Numbered from the stretch's first letter, positions 1 to 7,786 are shown. The stretch: 19,994 nt of DNA from Chloroflexota bacterium (GCA_021812735.1 JAKAMV010000073.1:1-19994); one strand, 5' to 3'. A program made the numbers and translations. The notes: generated by a model from the letters alone, not told the origin.

Positions 1-90
1 CATCGGGCCTCCGAGGTCCACCTCCGGGGACGCCGTCTCACCTCAGTCCTCGCGGGACAAGCGGCGCGAGCGTTCCCCGGAGGAGGCCTC

Positions 91-155
91 TGTGAGCGAG
101 GGTAGTCCCATCAGCGGCCATGAATAGTGCAGAGGGTTGATCACGAAGAGTGCAG
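91..155 (+). repeat. IS21 left end: terminal inverted repeat plus two subterminal repeats
   Basis: The tip TGTGAGCGAG (91-100) is the reverse complement of the right tip. Two direct repeats of the form GAAnAGTGCAG lie at 122-132 and 145-155, with starts 23 bp apart. Inverted copies occur at the right end. Such repeats are known in IS21 as probable transposase-binding sites; that role is inferred here. Confidence 0.8.
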
Positions 156-261
156 GAGCCCTCGGGGTGACCCGGGGGCTCTTCCGTTGGGCCGACAACA
201 ACGAGGTCCCCCCTGTCAGGCTCGGGCTGCTGAAGCGCAGAACCGCGACAGGAGGGACGCC

Positions 262-1308
262 TTGCAGTCTGAGGACACCTGGATGGAACTGCACGCGCTG
301 GCGCGACACGGCTGGTCGATCGCCGCCCTCGCCCGGGAGTTCGGGCTCGACTGGCGGACCGTGAAGAAGTACGCGACGACCGGGGCACCGCCGCGGTACC
401 GGCCGAGGGTCCGCCCGGCGGAGCTCACGGCTGCCCAGACGGCGCACGTCGAGCGGCGCCTGACCGCGTGCCCCGACCTGCGGGCGACGGTGCTCCTGCG
501 CGAGCTCGCCGACGAGTACGGGTACACCGGCTCGTATGCGAGCCTGCGCCGGCGGCTCGCCGTCCTGCGCCCGGCGACGGCGGCCGAGCCCGTGCTGCGC
601 TTCGAGACGGGCCCCGGCGAGCAGACCCAGGGCGACTGGGCCGACGTCGGCGCCTGGCCGCTGGGCGACGCGACCGCCCCGCTGTTCGCGTTCGTCGCGA
701 TCCTCGGCTTCAGCCGGATGGTCGCGGTCCGGTTCGCCACCGACAAGACGCGCCCGACCACCCTGCGCAGCATCGTCCGCTGCGTCGACGACCTCGGCGG
801 GGCGACGGCCGACTTCCTGACCGACAGGGACACGGCGCTGATGGCCGGGTCCCGCGCGGACGGCGCCCCGATCTACGCGCCCGAGTGGCTCGATGTCGCG
901 GCCCTGCTCGGGACGCGGCCCCGGGCGTGCCGGCCGTACCGGGCGAAGACGAAGGGCAAGGTCGAGCGCGTGATCAGGGAGCTGAAGGAGGACTTCCTCG
1001 CCTGGCTGGCGGGGCAGGCCCTGCCGGGGCGCCCGACCCTCGCCTGGTACGACGAGGCAGCCCGCCGCTGGGCGATCGAGGTCCATGCGAAGCGCCGTCA
1101 CCGGACGACCGGGCGGGTCATCGGCGAGGCGTGGGCCGACGAGCGGCCGCTCCTGCTGCCCGTCAGCGGCCGCCTGGTCGCCCGGATGGAGGGCGCGGAC
1201 ACCCTGGTGCCCCTGCCGACACCCGTGAGCGCCTCCAGGACGCCCGCTGCGGCCGGCGAGACCGTCGAGGTCCGGCCCCTCGCGGCGTATGCCGAGCTCG
1301 TCCGATGA
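262..1308 (+). CDS. istA: IS21-family transposase IstA
   Basis: DDE-type transposase that, with IstB, cuts and joins the ends of this element. I chose the TTG at 262 because GGAGGG lies 5 bases upstream (251-256) and the protein then opens with the usual IstA helix-turn-helix (WSIAALAREFGLDWRTVKKY). An in-frame ATG at 283 is the alternative; an earlier in-frame ATG at 127 lies in the end repeats and is unlikely. In the 348-residue product the likely catalytic acids are Asp125 (in QGDWAD), Asp188 (in LTDRD) and Glu235 (in KGKVERVIREL). The basic C-terminal part is typical. The stop overlaps the start of istB (ATGA). No frameshift or internal stop is seen. The family call is firm; the start is moderately sure. 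Confidence 0.9.
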   Translation: MQSEDTWMELHALARHGWSIAALAREFGLDWRTVKKYATTGAPPRYRPRVRPAELTAAQTAHVERRLTACPDLRATVLLRELADEYGYTGSYASLRRRLAVLRPATAAEPVLRFETGPGEQTQGDWADVGAWPLGDATAPLFAFVAILGFSRMVAVRFATDKTRPTTLRSIVRCVDDLGGATADFLTDRDTALMAGSRADGAPIYAPEWLDVAALLGTRPRACRPYRAKTKGKVERVIRELKEDFLAWLAGQALPGRPTLAWYDEAARRWAIEVHAKRRHRTTGRVIGEAWADERPLLLPVSGRLVARMEGADTLVPLPTPVSASRTPAAAGETVEVRPLAAYAELVR

Positions 1309-2099
1309 GCACAGGATCGGCGTCTCGGGTGGCGACCGCGTACGCCCGCACCCGGGAGCACCTCGCCTACCTCGGCCTGTCGACGGCGTCGGAGCGCCTC
1401 GCGGCCGAGCTCGAGCGGGCGAGCACCGAGACCGCGGCACCGGTCGAGGTCCTGGAGCGGCTGCTCGCGGCCGAGGTCGAGGCGACCAGCGCCCGGCGGC
1501 TGTCGGGCAGGCTGCGCTTCGCCCACTACCCGCTCGACAGGCGCCTGGCGCAGTTCGAGTTCGACTTCCAGCCCAGCATCGACCGCGCGGTCGTCGCCGA
1601 GCTGTCCACGCTCCGGTTCGTCGAGGAGCACCGCAACGCGCTGTTCCTGGGACCGCCGGGCGTGGGCAAGAGCCACCTCGCGATCGCGCTCGGGATCGCC
1701 GCCACCGAGGCCGGCTACCGGACGTACTTCACGACCGCGGTCGACCTCGTCACCCACCTCCAGGCGGCCCACCTCGAGGGCAGCTGGAGCGCCAAGATGC
1801 GGACCTACACCGGCCCCTCGGTGCTCGTGATCGACGAGCTCGGCTACCTGCCGATGGACGCCGCCTCGGCGCACTGGATCTTCCAGGTCGTGTCGCGCCG
1901 CTACGAGCGGGGCTCGATCGTGCTGACGTCCAACCGGGGGTTCGGGGACTGGGGAGCCGTGTTCGCCGACCAGGTGGTCGCCACCGCCATCCTCGACCGG
2001 CTGCTGCACCACGCCACGGTCGTGAACATCAAGGGCTCGTCCTACCGGATGCGCGCCCACGTTCCGTCGGGCCGGGAGGGATCGCCTATGCTCGGCTGA
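1305..2099 (+). CDS. istB: IS21-family helper ATPase IstB
   Basis: AAA+/DnaC-like ATPase that helps IstA choose and capture target DNA. The ATG at 1305 overlaps the istA stop (ATGA), implying coupled translation, and gives 264 residues, close to the family norm of about 250. The Walker A motif is GPPGVGKSH, the Walker B motif is VLVIDELGYLP, and a sensor-like LTSNRGF and the C-terminal RLLHHATVVNIKG segment typical of IstB follow. The reading frame stays open far upstream of 1305, but that part is antisense-like sequence within istA in another frame and is not a plausible extension. The gene stops 59 bases before the right tip of the element. Confidence 0.93.
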   Translation: MSTGSASRVATAYARTREHLAYLGLSTASERLAAELERASTETAAPVEVLERLLAAEVEATSARRLSGRLRFAHYPLDRRLAQFEFDFQPSIDRAVVAELSTLRFVEEHRNALFLGPPGVGKSHLAIALGIAATEAGYRTYFTTAVDLVTHLQAAHLEGSWSAKMRTYTGPSVLVIDELGYLPMDAASAHWIFQVVSRRYERGSIVLTSNRGFGDWGAVFADQVVATAILDRLLHHATVVNIKGSSYRMRAHVPSGREGSPMLG

Positions 2100-2111
2100 C
2101 CTCGATCGCCC

Positions 2112-2158
2112 CTGCACTTTTCGTGGCGATCCCGCTGCACGTTTCGTGCTCGCTCACA
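2112..2158 (+). repeat. IS21 right end: two subterminal repeats plus terminal inverted repeat
   Basis: CTGCACTTTTC (2112-2122) and CTGCACGTTTC (2135-2145) are inverted relative to the left-end repeats and have the same 23-bp period. The tip is CTCGCTCACA (2149-2158). The outer repeat lies 13 bp from the tip here but 31 bp from the tip on the left, so the two ends are asymmetric. Confidence 0.8.
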
Positions 2159-2198
2159 GGAGCGCGACTCCGCCTGCCTGCGGGCGGAGTCGCGCTCC
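2159..2198. terminator. 16-bp perfect hairpin abutting the IS right end
   Basis: GGAGCGCGACTCCGCC (2159-2174) pairs perfectly with 2183-2198 around an 8-base loop. It begins at the base after the IS tip. There is no T-tract, so it could be a bidirectional GC-type terminator or a structured insertion target. The hairpin is seen directly; its function is inferred. Confidence 0.6.
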
Positions 2199-2330
2199 AC
2201 AACCCGGATACGAGGCCCGGGTCGACTTCGGCCGAGTCGGTACATCGTCGGCGAGTGGCCGCGGGTGAGCGTGTTCGAGATACCCACTCCACTCGTGGTC
2301 TGTCTGTTCACACCTGGTCGATCGCAGCAG

Positions 2331-2380
2331 TTGACTGGGGCCCCACGCACGACTAAACTGTATTGGTCGACCGGTAACCC
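2331..2380 (+). promoter_or_regulatory. Promoter with operator for the mutarotase gene
   Basis: The -35 is TTGACT (2331-2336), followed by a 17-base spacer and -10 TAAACT (2354-2359). The 20-bp operator TATTGGTCGACCGGTAACCC (2361-2380) starts 7 bases after the -10 begins and covers the expected transcription start. This arrangement fits a repressor site. Near-identical copies lie at 3756, 15633 (minus strand) and 17244. A match to TGGTCGA, followed by TCG, lies upstream at 2315-2324 but is too degenerate to call. Confidence 0.8.
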
Positions 2381-2450
2381 AGATGTCCGGATCTTGGAGC
2401 TCGCTGTTGGGTCTGGGCCGAACCTGTAGCCGTGCTGCGGAACTTCTAGC

Positions 2451-2470
2451 GACTGGTCGACCATTTCAAT
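2451..2470 (+). promoter_or_regulatory. Second operator-like palindrome in the mutarotase leader
   Basis: TGGTCGACCA (2454-2463) is a perfect 10-bp palindrome containing the same GGTCGACC core as the promoter operators. The flanking GTAACCC of the other sites is missing. It lies 90 bp downstream of the core at 2365-2372. No convincing -35/-10 pair sits next to it, so it may be an auxiliary site for looping or roadblock. Confidence 0.6.
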
Positions 2471-2473
2471 CCA

Positions 2474-2516
2474 GGCTCGGCCGCCGGAATGACGCAATTC
2501 CGTCGGCGGGCGAGCC
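2474..2516 (+). other. Long leader hairpin upstream of the mutarotase gene
   Basis: GGCTCG (2474-2479), CCGCC (2481-2485) and GGAAT (2486-2490) pair with ATTCC (2497-2501), GGCGG (2505-2509) and CGAGCC (2511-2516). This gives 16 base pairs with one mismatch, one 3-base bulge and a 6-base loop. It lies about 110 bases into the predicted leader, just after the second operator. No T-run follows. I match it to no riboswitch class. The rest of the 2199-2628 gap shows no convincing coding region. Confidence 0.55.
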
Positions 2517-2628
2517 TCGCCAAGCGCGCTGCCGATTGGGCCGCTCGGCCTCCTCCAGGGCGGCCTGATCGGCGGTCCGCAGCTCATCGGACCCGTGGTT
2601 CATGCTTCCGGGACAGGAGTGTCCATCG

Positions 2629-3693
2629 ATGAGCCGCCATCACTTCGGCGCGAGGCTCCACCAATACGAGACTTCCGGCTACCGCGCGCTGGCCTTGGAG
2701 AACGAGGTCGTCAGGGTCGAGATACTGCTTGACAAGGGCACCGACGTCATCTCGTTCCTCCACAAGCCGTCAGACACCGACTTCATGTGGCGGAGTTCGC
2801 TCGGCCTTGCGACGGCGAGGTCCACCTCCCGGTTCCCCAGCATGGAGTTCGCGAACATCGGCGACGGCTACGAGGGCGGGTGGCAGGAGTGCATGCCGAA
2901 TGGCGGCCCCGGCTTCGTGTACAAGGACGCGCCGATCCCGTTCCACGGAGAGGTCCTCAGGCTCCCCTGGACTGCCGAGATCATCGAGGACCGCCCGGAG
3001 GTCGTTGCAGTCCGCCTCAGCGTGCGAACCGTCCGAACCCCATACCGTTTGACGAAGACCCTCACGCTGCGCCGCGGCCGCGGCGTCATCGAGATCAGTG
3101 AGCAGCTCACCAACGAGGCCTCGCAGCCGATGGAGTTGATGTGGGGTCACCACCCGGCATTCGGCGCCCCATTTCTCGGACCGTCGTGCCGTATCGACCT
3201 GCCGCCGTGCCGGGCGACGACCCGCAGAGCGTCACCAATGGACTCGAGCCGGTTCGCATTTGCCGCGGACTTCGACTGGCCGTACGCGCCGCTGCAGGCC
3301 GGAGGCACTGTCGACATGCGGGTGGTCCCGCCGCCACAGCTCGGTACGTCGGAGTGGGTTTGCCTCTCGGGCTTCAAGGAAGGCTGGTACGCGATCACCG
3401 ACACAGAGCGAGGCGTCGGTTTTGGCATGGCGTGGGACCCCACGCTGTTCCGGTACCTGTGGTTCTGGCAAGTCTGGGGCGGCTACCCGTCATACCCCTG
3501 GTACGGCCGGCACTACAACTGCGCGCTTGAACCGTGGACGAGCTGGCCGGACAGCGGATTGGGGGAGGCGCTCCAGAACGGGTCCGCACTCAGCATCGGC
3601 CCCGCCGAGACCATCGAAACCAATTTGGTGGCGGTCGCCTACGACCGTCGGACGTCGGTCGGACGGATCAGTCGTGACGGCCACGTCGAGTGA
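2629..3693 (+). CDS. Aldose 1-epimerase-like (DUF4432-type) sugar mutarotase homologue
   Basis: Galactose-mutarotase-like beta-sandwich protein, probably cytoplasmic, that would equilibrate sugar anomers or bind a sugar. The ATG at 2629 is preferred over the in-frame ATG at 2602 because GGACAGGAG (2611-2619) lies 9 bases upstream; this gives 354 residues. Motifs in order are EILLDKGTDVISF (31-43), GGWQECMPNGGP (83-94), FHGEVLRLPW (105-114) and GHHPAFG (173-179), the last likely holding the active-site His. The aromatic-rich stretch around residues 265-300 resembles a sugar-binding surface. It is transcribed alone from the promoter at 2331, under the same operator as the transporter operon that follows, so it probably acts on the imported sugar. 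The fold is confident; the substrate is unknown. Confidence 0.75.
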   Translation: MSRHHFGARLHQYETSGYRALALENEVVRVEILLDKGTDVISFLHKPSDTDFMWRSSLGLATARSTSRFPSMEFANIGDGYEGGWQECMPNGGPGFVYKDAPIPFHGEVLRLPWTAEIIEDRPEVVAVRLSVRTVRTPYRLTKTLTLRRGRGVIEISEQLTNEASQPMELMWGHHPAFGAPFLGPSCRIDLPPCRATTRRASPMDSSRFAFAADFDWPYAPLQAGGTVDMRVVPPPQLGTSEWVCLSGFKEGWYAITDTERGVGFGMAWDPTLFRYLWFWQVWGGYPSYPWYGRHYNCALEPWTSWPDSGLGEALQNGSALSIGPAETIETNLVAVAYDRRTSVGRISRDGHVE

Positions 3694-3725
3694 TGGGGCA
3701 GTTGCGGATTGGTGCCCACAAAGGC

Positions 3726-3775
3726 TTGACACGACCGAACTGGACCGCTAGCGTGTAGTGGTCGACCGGTAACCC
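3726..3775 (+). promoter_or_regulatory. Promoter with operator for the ABC transporter operon
   Basis: The -35 is TTGACA (3726-3731), followed by a 17-base spacer and -10 TAGCGT (3749-3754). The operator TAGTGGTCGACCGGTAACCC (3756-3775) differs from the 2361 copy at one base and has exactly the same 7-base offset from the -10. The leader to the GTG at 3947 is about 185 bases; I see no recognisable riboswitch in it. Confidence 0.82.
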
Positions 3776-3946
3776 ATACTGTCGTCCCAGCAACTTCCCA
3801 AGTCCGTTCGGTGTGCAGTCTGGCGAGGTACGTGCCCCAATGGTTCTGGCAAGGTCTTACGTGGTCCCTACCGCGAATGGCCCCAGGATCCCGGTCACAG
3901 GTTCGGTACCGTCGTCGGCGAGGACTGCGCTGCAAGGAATGGGCCG

Positions 3947-5527
3947 GTGACAGTTTCGGGCGAAAAGCCTTCTGCGATTGAAGTCACGCCTGAAGATCGG
4001 GGCGCGACCGACGCGATGCTGCCCAGACTTCGACTGAGCAGCATTTCGAAGAGCTTCCCGGGTGTCCAAGCGCTGTCGGACGTGTCGCTCGACGTGGTGG
4101 CAGGCGAGATCCACGCGTTGGTCGGCGAGAACGGCGCGGGCAAGTCCACGCTGATGCACATCGCGGCCGGCGTCTACCAGCCGGACGCCGGGACCATCGA
4201 GATGGATGGCGTCGCCTATCAGAACCTAGATGAAGGCGCCGCAGGCGATGCAGGCATCGCGATCGTCTTCCAGGATCGGAGCTTGGTCCCGAGCGTCAGC
4301 GTCGCCGAGAACGTCTTTGCGGCACGCCAGCCAACCAACCGGCTCGGCGTGATCGATCGGCGACTCCTTGAGGCCCGCACGCGGCAACTCCTCGGCGAGC
4401 TCCACGTGGACCTGGACCCTCGCAGCCGGGTTGGCGATCTCAGGCCGGCCGAGCAGCAGATGGTCGAGATCGCAAAGGCACTCTCCCACCCGCTCCGAGT
4501 CTTGATCCTTGATGAGCCGACTGCGGCGTTGACGATCAGCGAAGGCCGCCAACTCTTCGAGGTTCTCCAATTGCTCACAGCCCGCGGGGTTGGGATCGTC
4601 TACGTGTCGCACCGCATGTCGGAGATCTTCGAGATCGCACATCGGATCACCGTCCTCAAGGACGGTCACTGGGTTGGCACAAGGCCAACCTCTGAGGTGA
4701 CCCCGGACGATCTGATCGCGATGATGGTGGGCCGCGAGCTCTCGTTCGAGCCTGATCCCAGGCGCCACGCGTCCGACGCGCCCATTGCTCTCGAAATTCG
4801 GGGTCTGACCGCAGAGCCCGTTGTTGACTGCTCCCTGCGAGTTCACGCGGGCGAGATCGTGTGTCTGGCCGGCCTGGTCGGCGCGGGACGCACCGAGGTC
4901 TGCGAGGCGATCTTCGGGATCCGGGAGGTGACCGCCGGGCAGGTGTTCGTGGCTGGTCGGCCGGTCTCGATCTCGCACCCAGCCGACGCCATGGCCCTTG
5001 GGCTCGGCATGGTGCCCGAGGATCGCAAGGAGGCCGGGCTCTTCCTCGAGATGAGCGTGGCGGCCAACATCGCCGCCACGAACTTGCGCGCGCTATCGGA
5101 CGGTCCGTTCATGTCGGACCGCCGCGCTACCGCTCTGGCTGAAGCCTCCGTCGCACAGTTGCGGGTGGCGACACCCGACGTCCAGCGGCCGGTGATGAAC
5201 TTGAGCGGCGGCAATCAGCAGAAGGTGCTCCTGGCCAAATGGCTCGCTCGGAATCCCACCGTGCTCATCGTTGATGAGCCGACCCGAGGAGTCGATGTCG
5301 GCGCCAAGTCGGACATCTACGCGATCCTCCGTGACCTTGCGGCGAGCGGCGTGGCAGTCCTCGTCGTCTCTTCAGACCTCATGGAGGTCCTCGCGCTTGC
5401 GCACCGCATCGTCGTGATGTCGGACCGCCGGGTGGTCGGGGAGCTCGATGCGAGAGATGCGGACGAGACGACGATATTGCGTCTGGCCGCTCCTAAGAGA
5501 TCCGCGACCGAGCACGGTGCCGCGTGA
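3947..5527 (+). CDS. Sugar ABC importer, tandem ATP-binding protein (RbsA/MglA/XylG type)
   Basis: Energises sugar import with the permease and lipoprotein encoded next. The GTG start has AAGGA 8 bases upstream. The 526 residues hold two ABC domains. Domain 1 has Walker A GENGAGKST (60-68), a degenerate signature LRPAEQQ (165-171), Walker B VLILDEP (185-191) and switch His222. Domain 2 has the degenerate P-loop GLVGAGRTE (309-317), lacking the lysine as is normal for this family, then LSGGNQQK (419-426) and VLIVDEP (439-445). The length of about 500 residues and the tandem layout are typical of pentose/hexose CUT2 importers. It is the first gene after the 3726 promoter. The sugar cannot be read from this subunit. 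Confidence 0.93.
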   Translation: MTVSGEKPSAIEVTPEDRGATDAMLPRLRLSSISKSFPGVQALSDVSLDVVAGEIHALVGENGAGKSTLMHIAAGVYQPDAGTIEMDGVAYQNLDEGAAGDAGIAIVFQDRSLVPSVSVAENVFAARQPTNRLGVIDRRLLEARTRQLLGELHVDLDPRSRVGDLRPAEQQMVEIAKALSHPLRVLILDEPTAALTISEGRQLFEVLQLLTARGVGIVYVSHRMSEIFEIAHRITVLKDGHWVGTRPTSEVTPDDLIAMMVGRELSFEPDPRRHASDAPIALEIRGLTAEPVVDCSLRVHAGEIVCLAGLVGAGRTEVCEAIFGIREVTAGQVFVAGRPVSISHPADAMALGLGMVPEDRKEAGLFLEMSVAANIAATNLRALSDGPFMSDRRATALAEASVAQLRVATPDVQRPVMNLSGGNQQKVLLAKWLARNPTVLIVDEPTRGVDVGAKSDIYAILRDLAASGVAVLVVSSDLMEVLALAHRIVVMSDRRVVGELDARDADETTILRLAAPKRSATEHGAA

Positions 5528-5575
5528 GGTCAACAGCCCAATACGACATAGGGCCCCGACTGGGTGGAAGGTGAC

Positions 5576-6571
5576 ATGGCGAGCGAGACCACGAAGACCG
5601 TCCTGTCGAGGAGGCCGAATCCTCTATCGCGCGCAGGAACCGCACTCGGCCGTTCGCGCACGCTGCTGCTGATCGTCCTGATCGTCGTCTTGTCGACCAC
5701 GATGTCTATCGCGTTCCCGACCCTGTTTCCGACCAGCGCCAACATCTCGGCGGTCCTCCTGAACGCAGCCCAAGCAGGGATCCTCGTGGTCGGGATGACG
5801 GTCCTCATGATTGGTGGGGCATTTGACCTGTCGATCGGGGGCGTCCTCGCTCTCAGCGGGATCGCGGCCGGCTTGCTCGCGAAGGACGGTGGTATCCCGG
5901 CGCCGATCGCGCTCCTGGCGGGGATCGCTGTCGGGTCGCTTTGTGGGTTGGCAAACGGCCTGATCGTGACCAAGTTGAGGATCAACGCCCTGATCGCAAC
6001 GCTGGCGACCGTGGGGATCTTCCGGGGGATCACACAGCTGTTCTCAGGCACCGGCGTCAACGAGATCGGCGACTCGTTCAAGGCGTTCGGCCAGGCGGAT
6101 TTCCTGGGCCTCCAGTCGCCGTTCTGGGTGATGTTGGCGGTCGTTCTCGCGGGCTGGTTTGCCGTGAGCAGGGTCCGGTTCTTCCGCCAGTTCTACTACG
6201 TCGGCGGCAACGCGCGCGCGGCCACGCTCTCCGGCATCAACGTTCCCCGGGTGATGCTCCTCGGATTCGTCTTCATGGGCGCCTTGGCCGGTCTCGCGGG
6301 CGTCCTCAGCGCCTCGAGACTCAACGCGGCTGTCGTCACGGCGGGCACCGGTGTTGAGCTGAGCGTCATCACCGCCACGGTCCTGGGCGGGGCCAGCCTG
6401 CAGGGCGGTGAAGGCACCGTCATCGGCGGATTGCTCGGGGTCGTCTTCATTGCCCTAGTCCAGAACGCGCTGATCATCTCGCACGTGAACGTGTTCTGGC
6501 AGGGGATTGTCGTCGGCATGACCCTGCTTGTGGCCGTGTCGGTCGACCTGCTTGCTGGCCGAAGCCGCTGA
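5576..6571 (+). CDS. Sugar ABC importer, permease (RbsC type)
   Basis: Integral membrane channel of a CUT2-class importer. The ATG at 5576 has GGAAGG just upstream (5566-5571, 4-base spacer); a GTG at 5564 is an alternative adding four residues. The 331-residue product has several strongly hydrophobic segments (about 29-48, 60-80, 85-103, 110-133, 184-197, 226-246, 285-303, 308-326). It carries the family motifs GGAFDLSIG (80-88) and GGASLQGGEGT (271-281), the latter in the cytoplasmic loop region that meets the ATPase. It follows the ATPase gene by 48 bases and precedes the binding-protein gene by 110 bases. The family is certain; the substrate is unknown. Confidence 0.92.
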   Translation: MASETTKTVLSRRPNPLSRAGTALGRSRTLLLIVLIVVLSTTMSIAFPTLFPTSANISAVLLNAAQAGILVVGMTVLMIGGAFDLSIGGVLALSGIAAGLLAKDGGIPAPIALLAGIAVGSLCGLANGLIVTKLRINALIATLATVGIFRGITQLFSGTGVNEIGDSFKAFGQADFLGLQSPFWVMLAVVLAGWFAVSRVRFFRQFYYVGGNARAATLSGINVPRVMLLGFVFMGALAGLAGVLSASRLNAAVVTAGTGVELSVITATVLGGASLQGGEGTVIGGLLGVVFIALVQNALIISHVNVFWQGIVVGMTLLVAVSVDLLAGRSR

Positions 6572-6645
6572 CGCCGCCGAGGCCGCTGACGTGGACCATC
6601 GAGGACTGGAGGAGATGTCTGGACCTTGGCTTCAGGTGTCTAGGT

Positions 6646-6661
6646 GGCCGAACAATCGGCC
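6646..6661 (+). other. Intercistronic hairpin before the binding-protein gene
   Basis: GGCCGA (6646-6651) and TCGGCC (6656-6661) form a perfect 6-bp stem with an ACAA loop, ending 10 bases before the GGAGGA ribosome site. It may stabilise the downstream message, as hairpins between permease and binding-protein genes can do. The function is inferred. Confidence 0.4.
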
Positions 6662-6681
6662 GATCCGGAATGGAGGAATCG

Positions 6682-7728
6682 ATGTGGTCTAGGAACGGAT
6701 TTGGCAGATTCCTGCCGCTCGCCGCGGTCACGATGCTCGCGGCTTCAGCATGCGGCAGCAGCACTCCCTCGACGGCGCCTCTCGGTACCGCGTCGGCGCC
6801 GAGCGCGGGCGCTGCTCAGGCCGCGACGTCGAACGAGGAATACGTCTGGATCTCGCAGAACTCGACGCTCCCTCTCTTCGTCGCGCGTGACCATCCGACT
6901 CTTATGCTGGCCGGCAAGGATCTCGGGGTGAAGGTGCGGATTGCAGGCCCGACCACGATCGACCTCGCGGCGTTCATCTCGACGATCGACCAGGAATGTG
7001 CCGCCCACCCCGCCGGCGTGATTGTCGTGGGCTGGGATCCGTCCCTGAGCGCCTCGGTCGACAAGTGCATTGACCAGAAGGTTCCGACCGTCACCGACGA
7101 CGCCGATCTCCCGAACTCGAAGCGCCTCTCGTTCATCGGCACCGACTGGTACCAGATTGGCGTCCAGCAGGCGCTCGTCCAGATCGCCGACCTCAAAGCC
7201 CGTGGCCTGACGTCGGGCAAGGTCGCCACCCTCTCGATCATCAATGCCGACAACATGACGGCCGCCCGGAAGGGCTTCGCCGACACGCTCAAGGGCTCGG
7301 GAATCTCGATCGTCACCGATGAAGACGACGGCGGCGCGTCGGACCAGGCGGCAACCAAGACGGCTGCCCTTCTGGCTGCGTATCCTGACCTGACCGGTTT
7401 CGCAGGCTTCGACTCCGAGAGTGGCGCGGGCATCGTGACCGCCCTCGACGAGGCCGGCAAGGCCGGCAAGTTCACGGTCACCGCGATGGAGCAGTCGCCC
7501 GAGTTCTTCAAGACGGTCAAGGACGGGAAGGTCACCGGGATCGTCATCCAGAAGCGCGAGCTCTTCACCTACTACGCCGTCAAGATGCTGTACGACTTCA
7601 ACCACAACAGCTTCACCATCGCCGGGCTCGACAAGTGGGGAACAAGCACGATCCCCCGGTTCCTCGACACGGGCTTGGTGATGGTCACCAAGGACAACGT
7701 CGACCAGGTCCTCGCCGCGCAGAAGTAG
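6682..7728 (+). CDS. Sugar ABC importer, solute-binding lipoprotein (periplasmic-binding-protein type 1, RbsB-like)
   Basis: Captures the sugar outside the membrane and delivers it to the permease. The ATG at 6682 has GGAGGA 4 bases upstream (6672-6677); an ATG at 6670 lies inside that ribosome site. The 348-residue product has a lipoprotein signal: basic start, hydrophobic core at about 9-20, and lipobox ASAC with Cys24 as the lipidation site. A Ser/Ala/Thr linker follows to about residue 50. The mature part has two Rossmann-like lobes, with IVVGWDP near 113 and SIINADNM near 188, typical of the ribose/galactose/apiose-binding family. Known D-apiose-binding proteins belong to this same superfamily, but sequence inspection alone cannot show the ligand. 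Confidence 0.9.
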   Translation: MWSRNGFGRFLPLAAVTMLAASACGSSTPSTAPLGTASAPSAGAAQAATSNEEYVWISQNSTLPLFVARDHPTLMLAGKDLGVKVRIAGPTTIDLAAFISTIDQECAAHPAGVIVVGWDPSLSASVDKCIDQKVPTVTDDADLPNSKRLSFIGTDWYQIGVQQALVQIADLKARGLTSGKVATLSIINADNMTAARKGFADTLKGSGISIVTDEDDGGASDQAATKTAALLAAYPDLTGFAGFDSESGAGIVTALDEAGKAGKFTVTAMEQSPEFFKTVKDGKVTGIVIQKRELFTYYAVKMLYDFNHNSFTIAGLDKWGTSTIPRFLDTGLVMVTKDNVDQVLAAQK

Positions 7729-7746
7729 CACGCTCCTGTGCATCCT

Positions 7747-7786
7747 GCCGGGCCCTGGAGTAATCCTCGGCCCGGCTTCCCCTTTT
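7747..7786 (+). terminator. Hairpin plus T-rich tail after the binding-protein gene
   Basis: GCCGGGCC (7747-7754) pairs with GGCCCGGC (7769-7776), with a short inner GGA/TCC stem, followed by TTCCCCTTTTC. It looks like a partial terminator that would lower read-through into the SDR and hydrolase genes. No separate promoter for those genes is evident. Confidence 0.6.

Larger units (their letters stand above)
91..2158 (+). mobile_element. IS21-family insertion sequence, apparently complete
   Basis: The element carries an istA-istB pair with overlapping stop and start codons, the hallmark of the IS21 family. Its outer ends are perfect 10-bp inverted repeats, TGTGAGCGAG at 91-100 and CTCGCTCACA at 2149-2158, giving TG...CA tips. 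Inside each end lie two copies of an 11-bp motif spaced 23 bp apart. The total of 2068 bp fits the usual 2-2.5 kb of the family. The immediate flanks (GCCTC on the left, GGAGC on the right) show no obvious target duplication, so the exact tips or the insertion history are less certain than the element itself. Both ORFs are open and keep their catalytic motifs, so it may still be active. Confidence 0.88.

Noticed and set aside
468..1304. Upstream extension of the istB frame
   Set aside because: It overlaps istA in another frame and has Arg/Ala/Pro-rich shadow composition; the ATGA overlap at 1305 is the normal IS21 arrangement.
43..1440. Long minus-strand open frame across istA
   Set aside because: It is an antisense shadow of istA in GC-rich DNA with low-complexity Arg/Gly/Pro composition and no family motif; the strand is explained by the transposase.
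2042..2587. Minus-strand open frame over the IS end and the mutarotase leader, considered as a regulator gene
   Set aside because: No helix-turn-helix or other motif, and it spans the IS boundary, two operators and two hairpins; it is not a plausible gene.
3776..3946. Leader of the transporter operon considered as a riboswitch
   Set aside because: No recognised aptamer pattern or strong conserved stem was found by eye.
6535..6547. GTCGGTCGACCTG at the end of the permease gene as an operator
   Set aside because: It keeps the GGTCGACC core but sits in codons for SVDL, lacks the flanks and has no promoter beside it; recorded only as a weak match.
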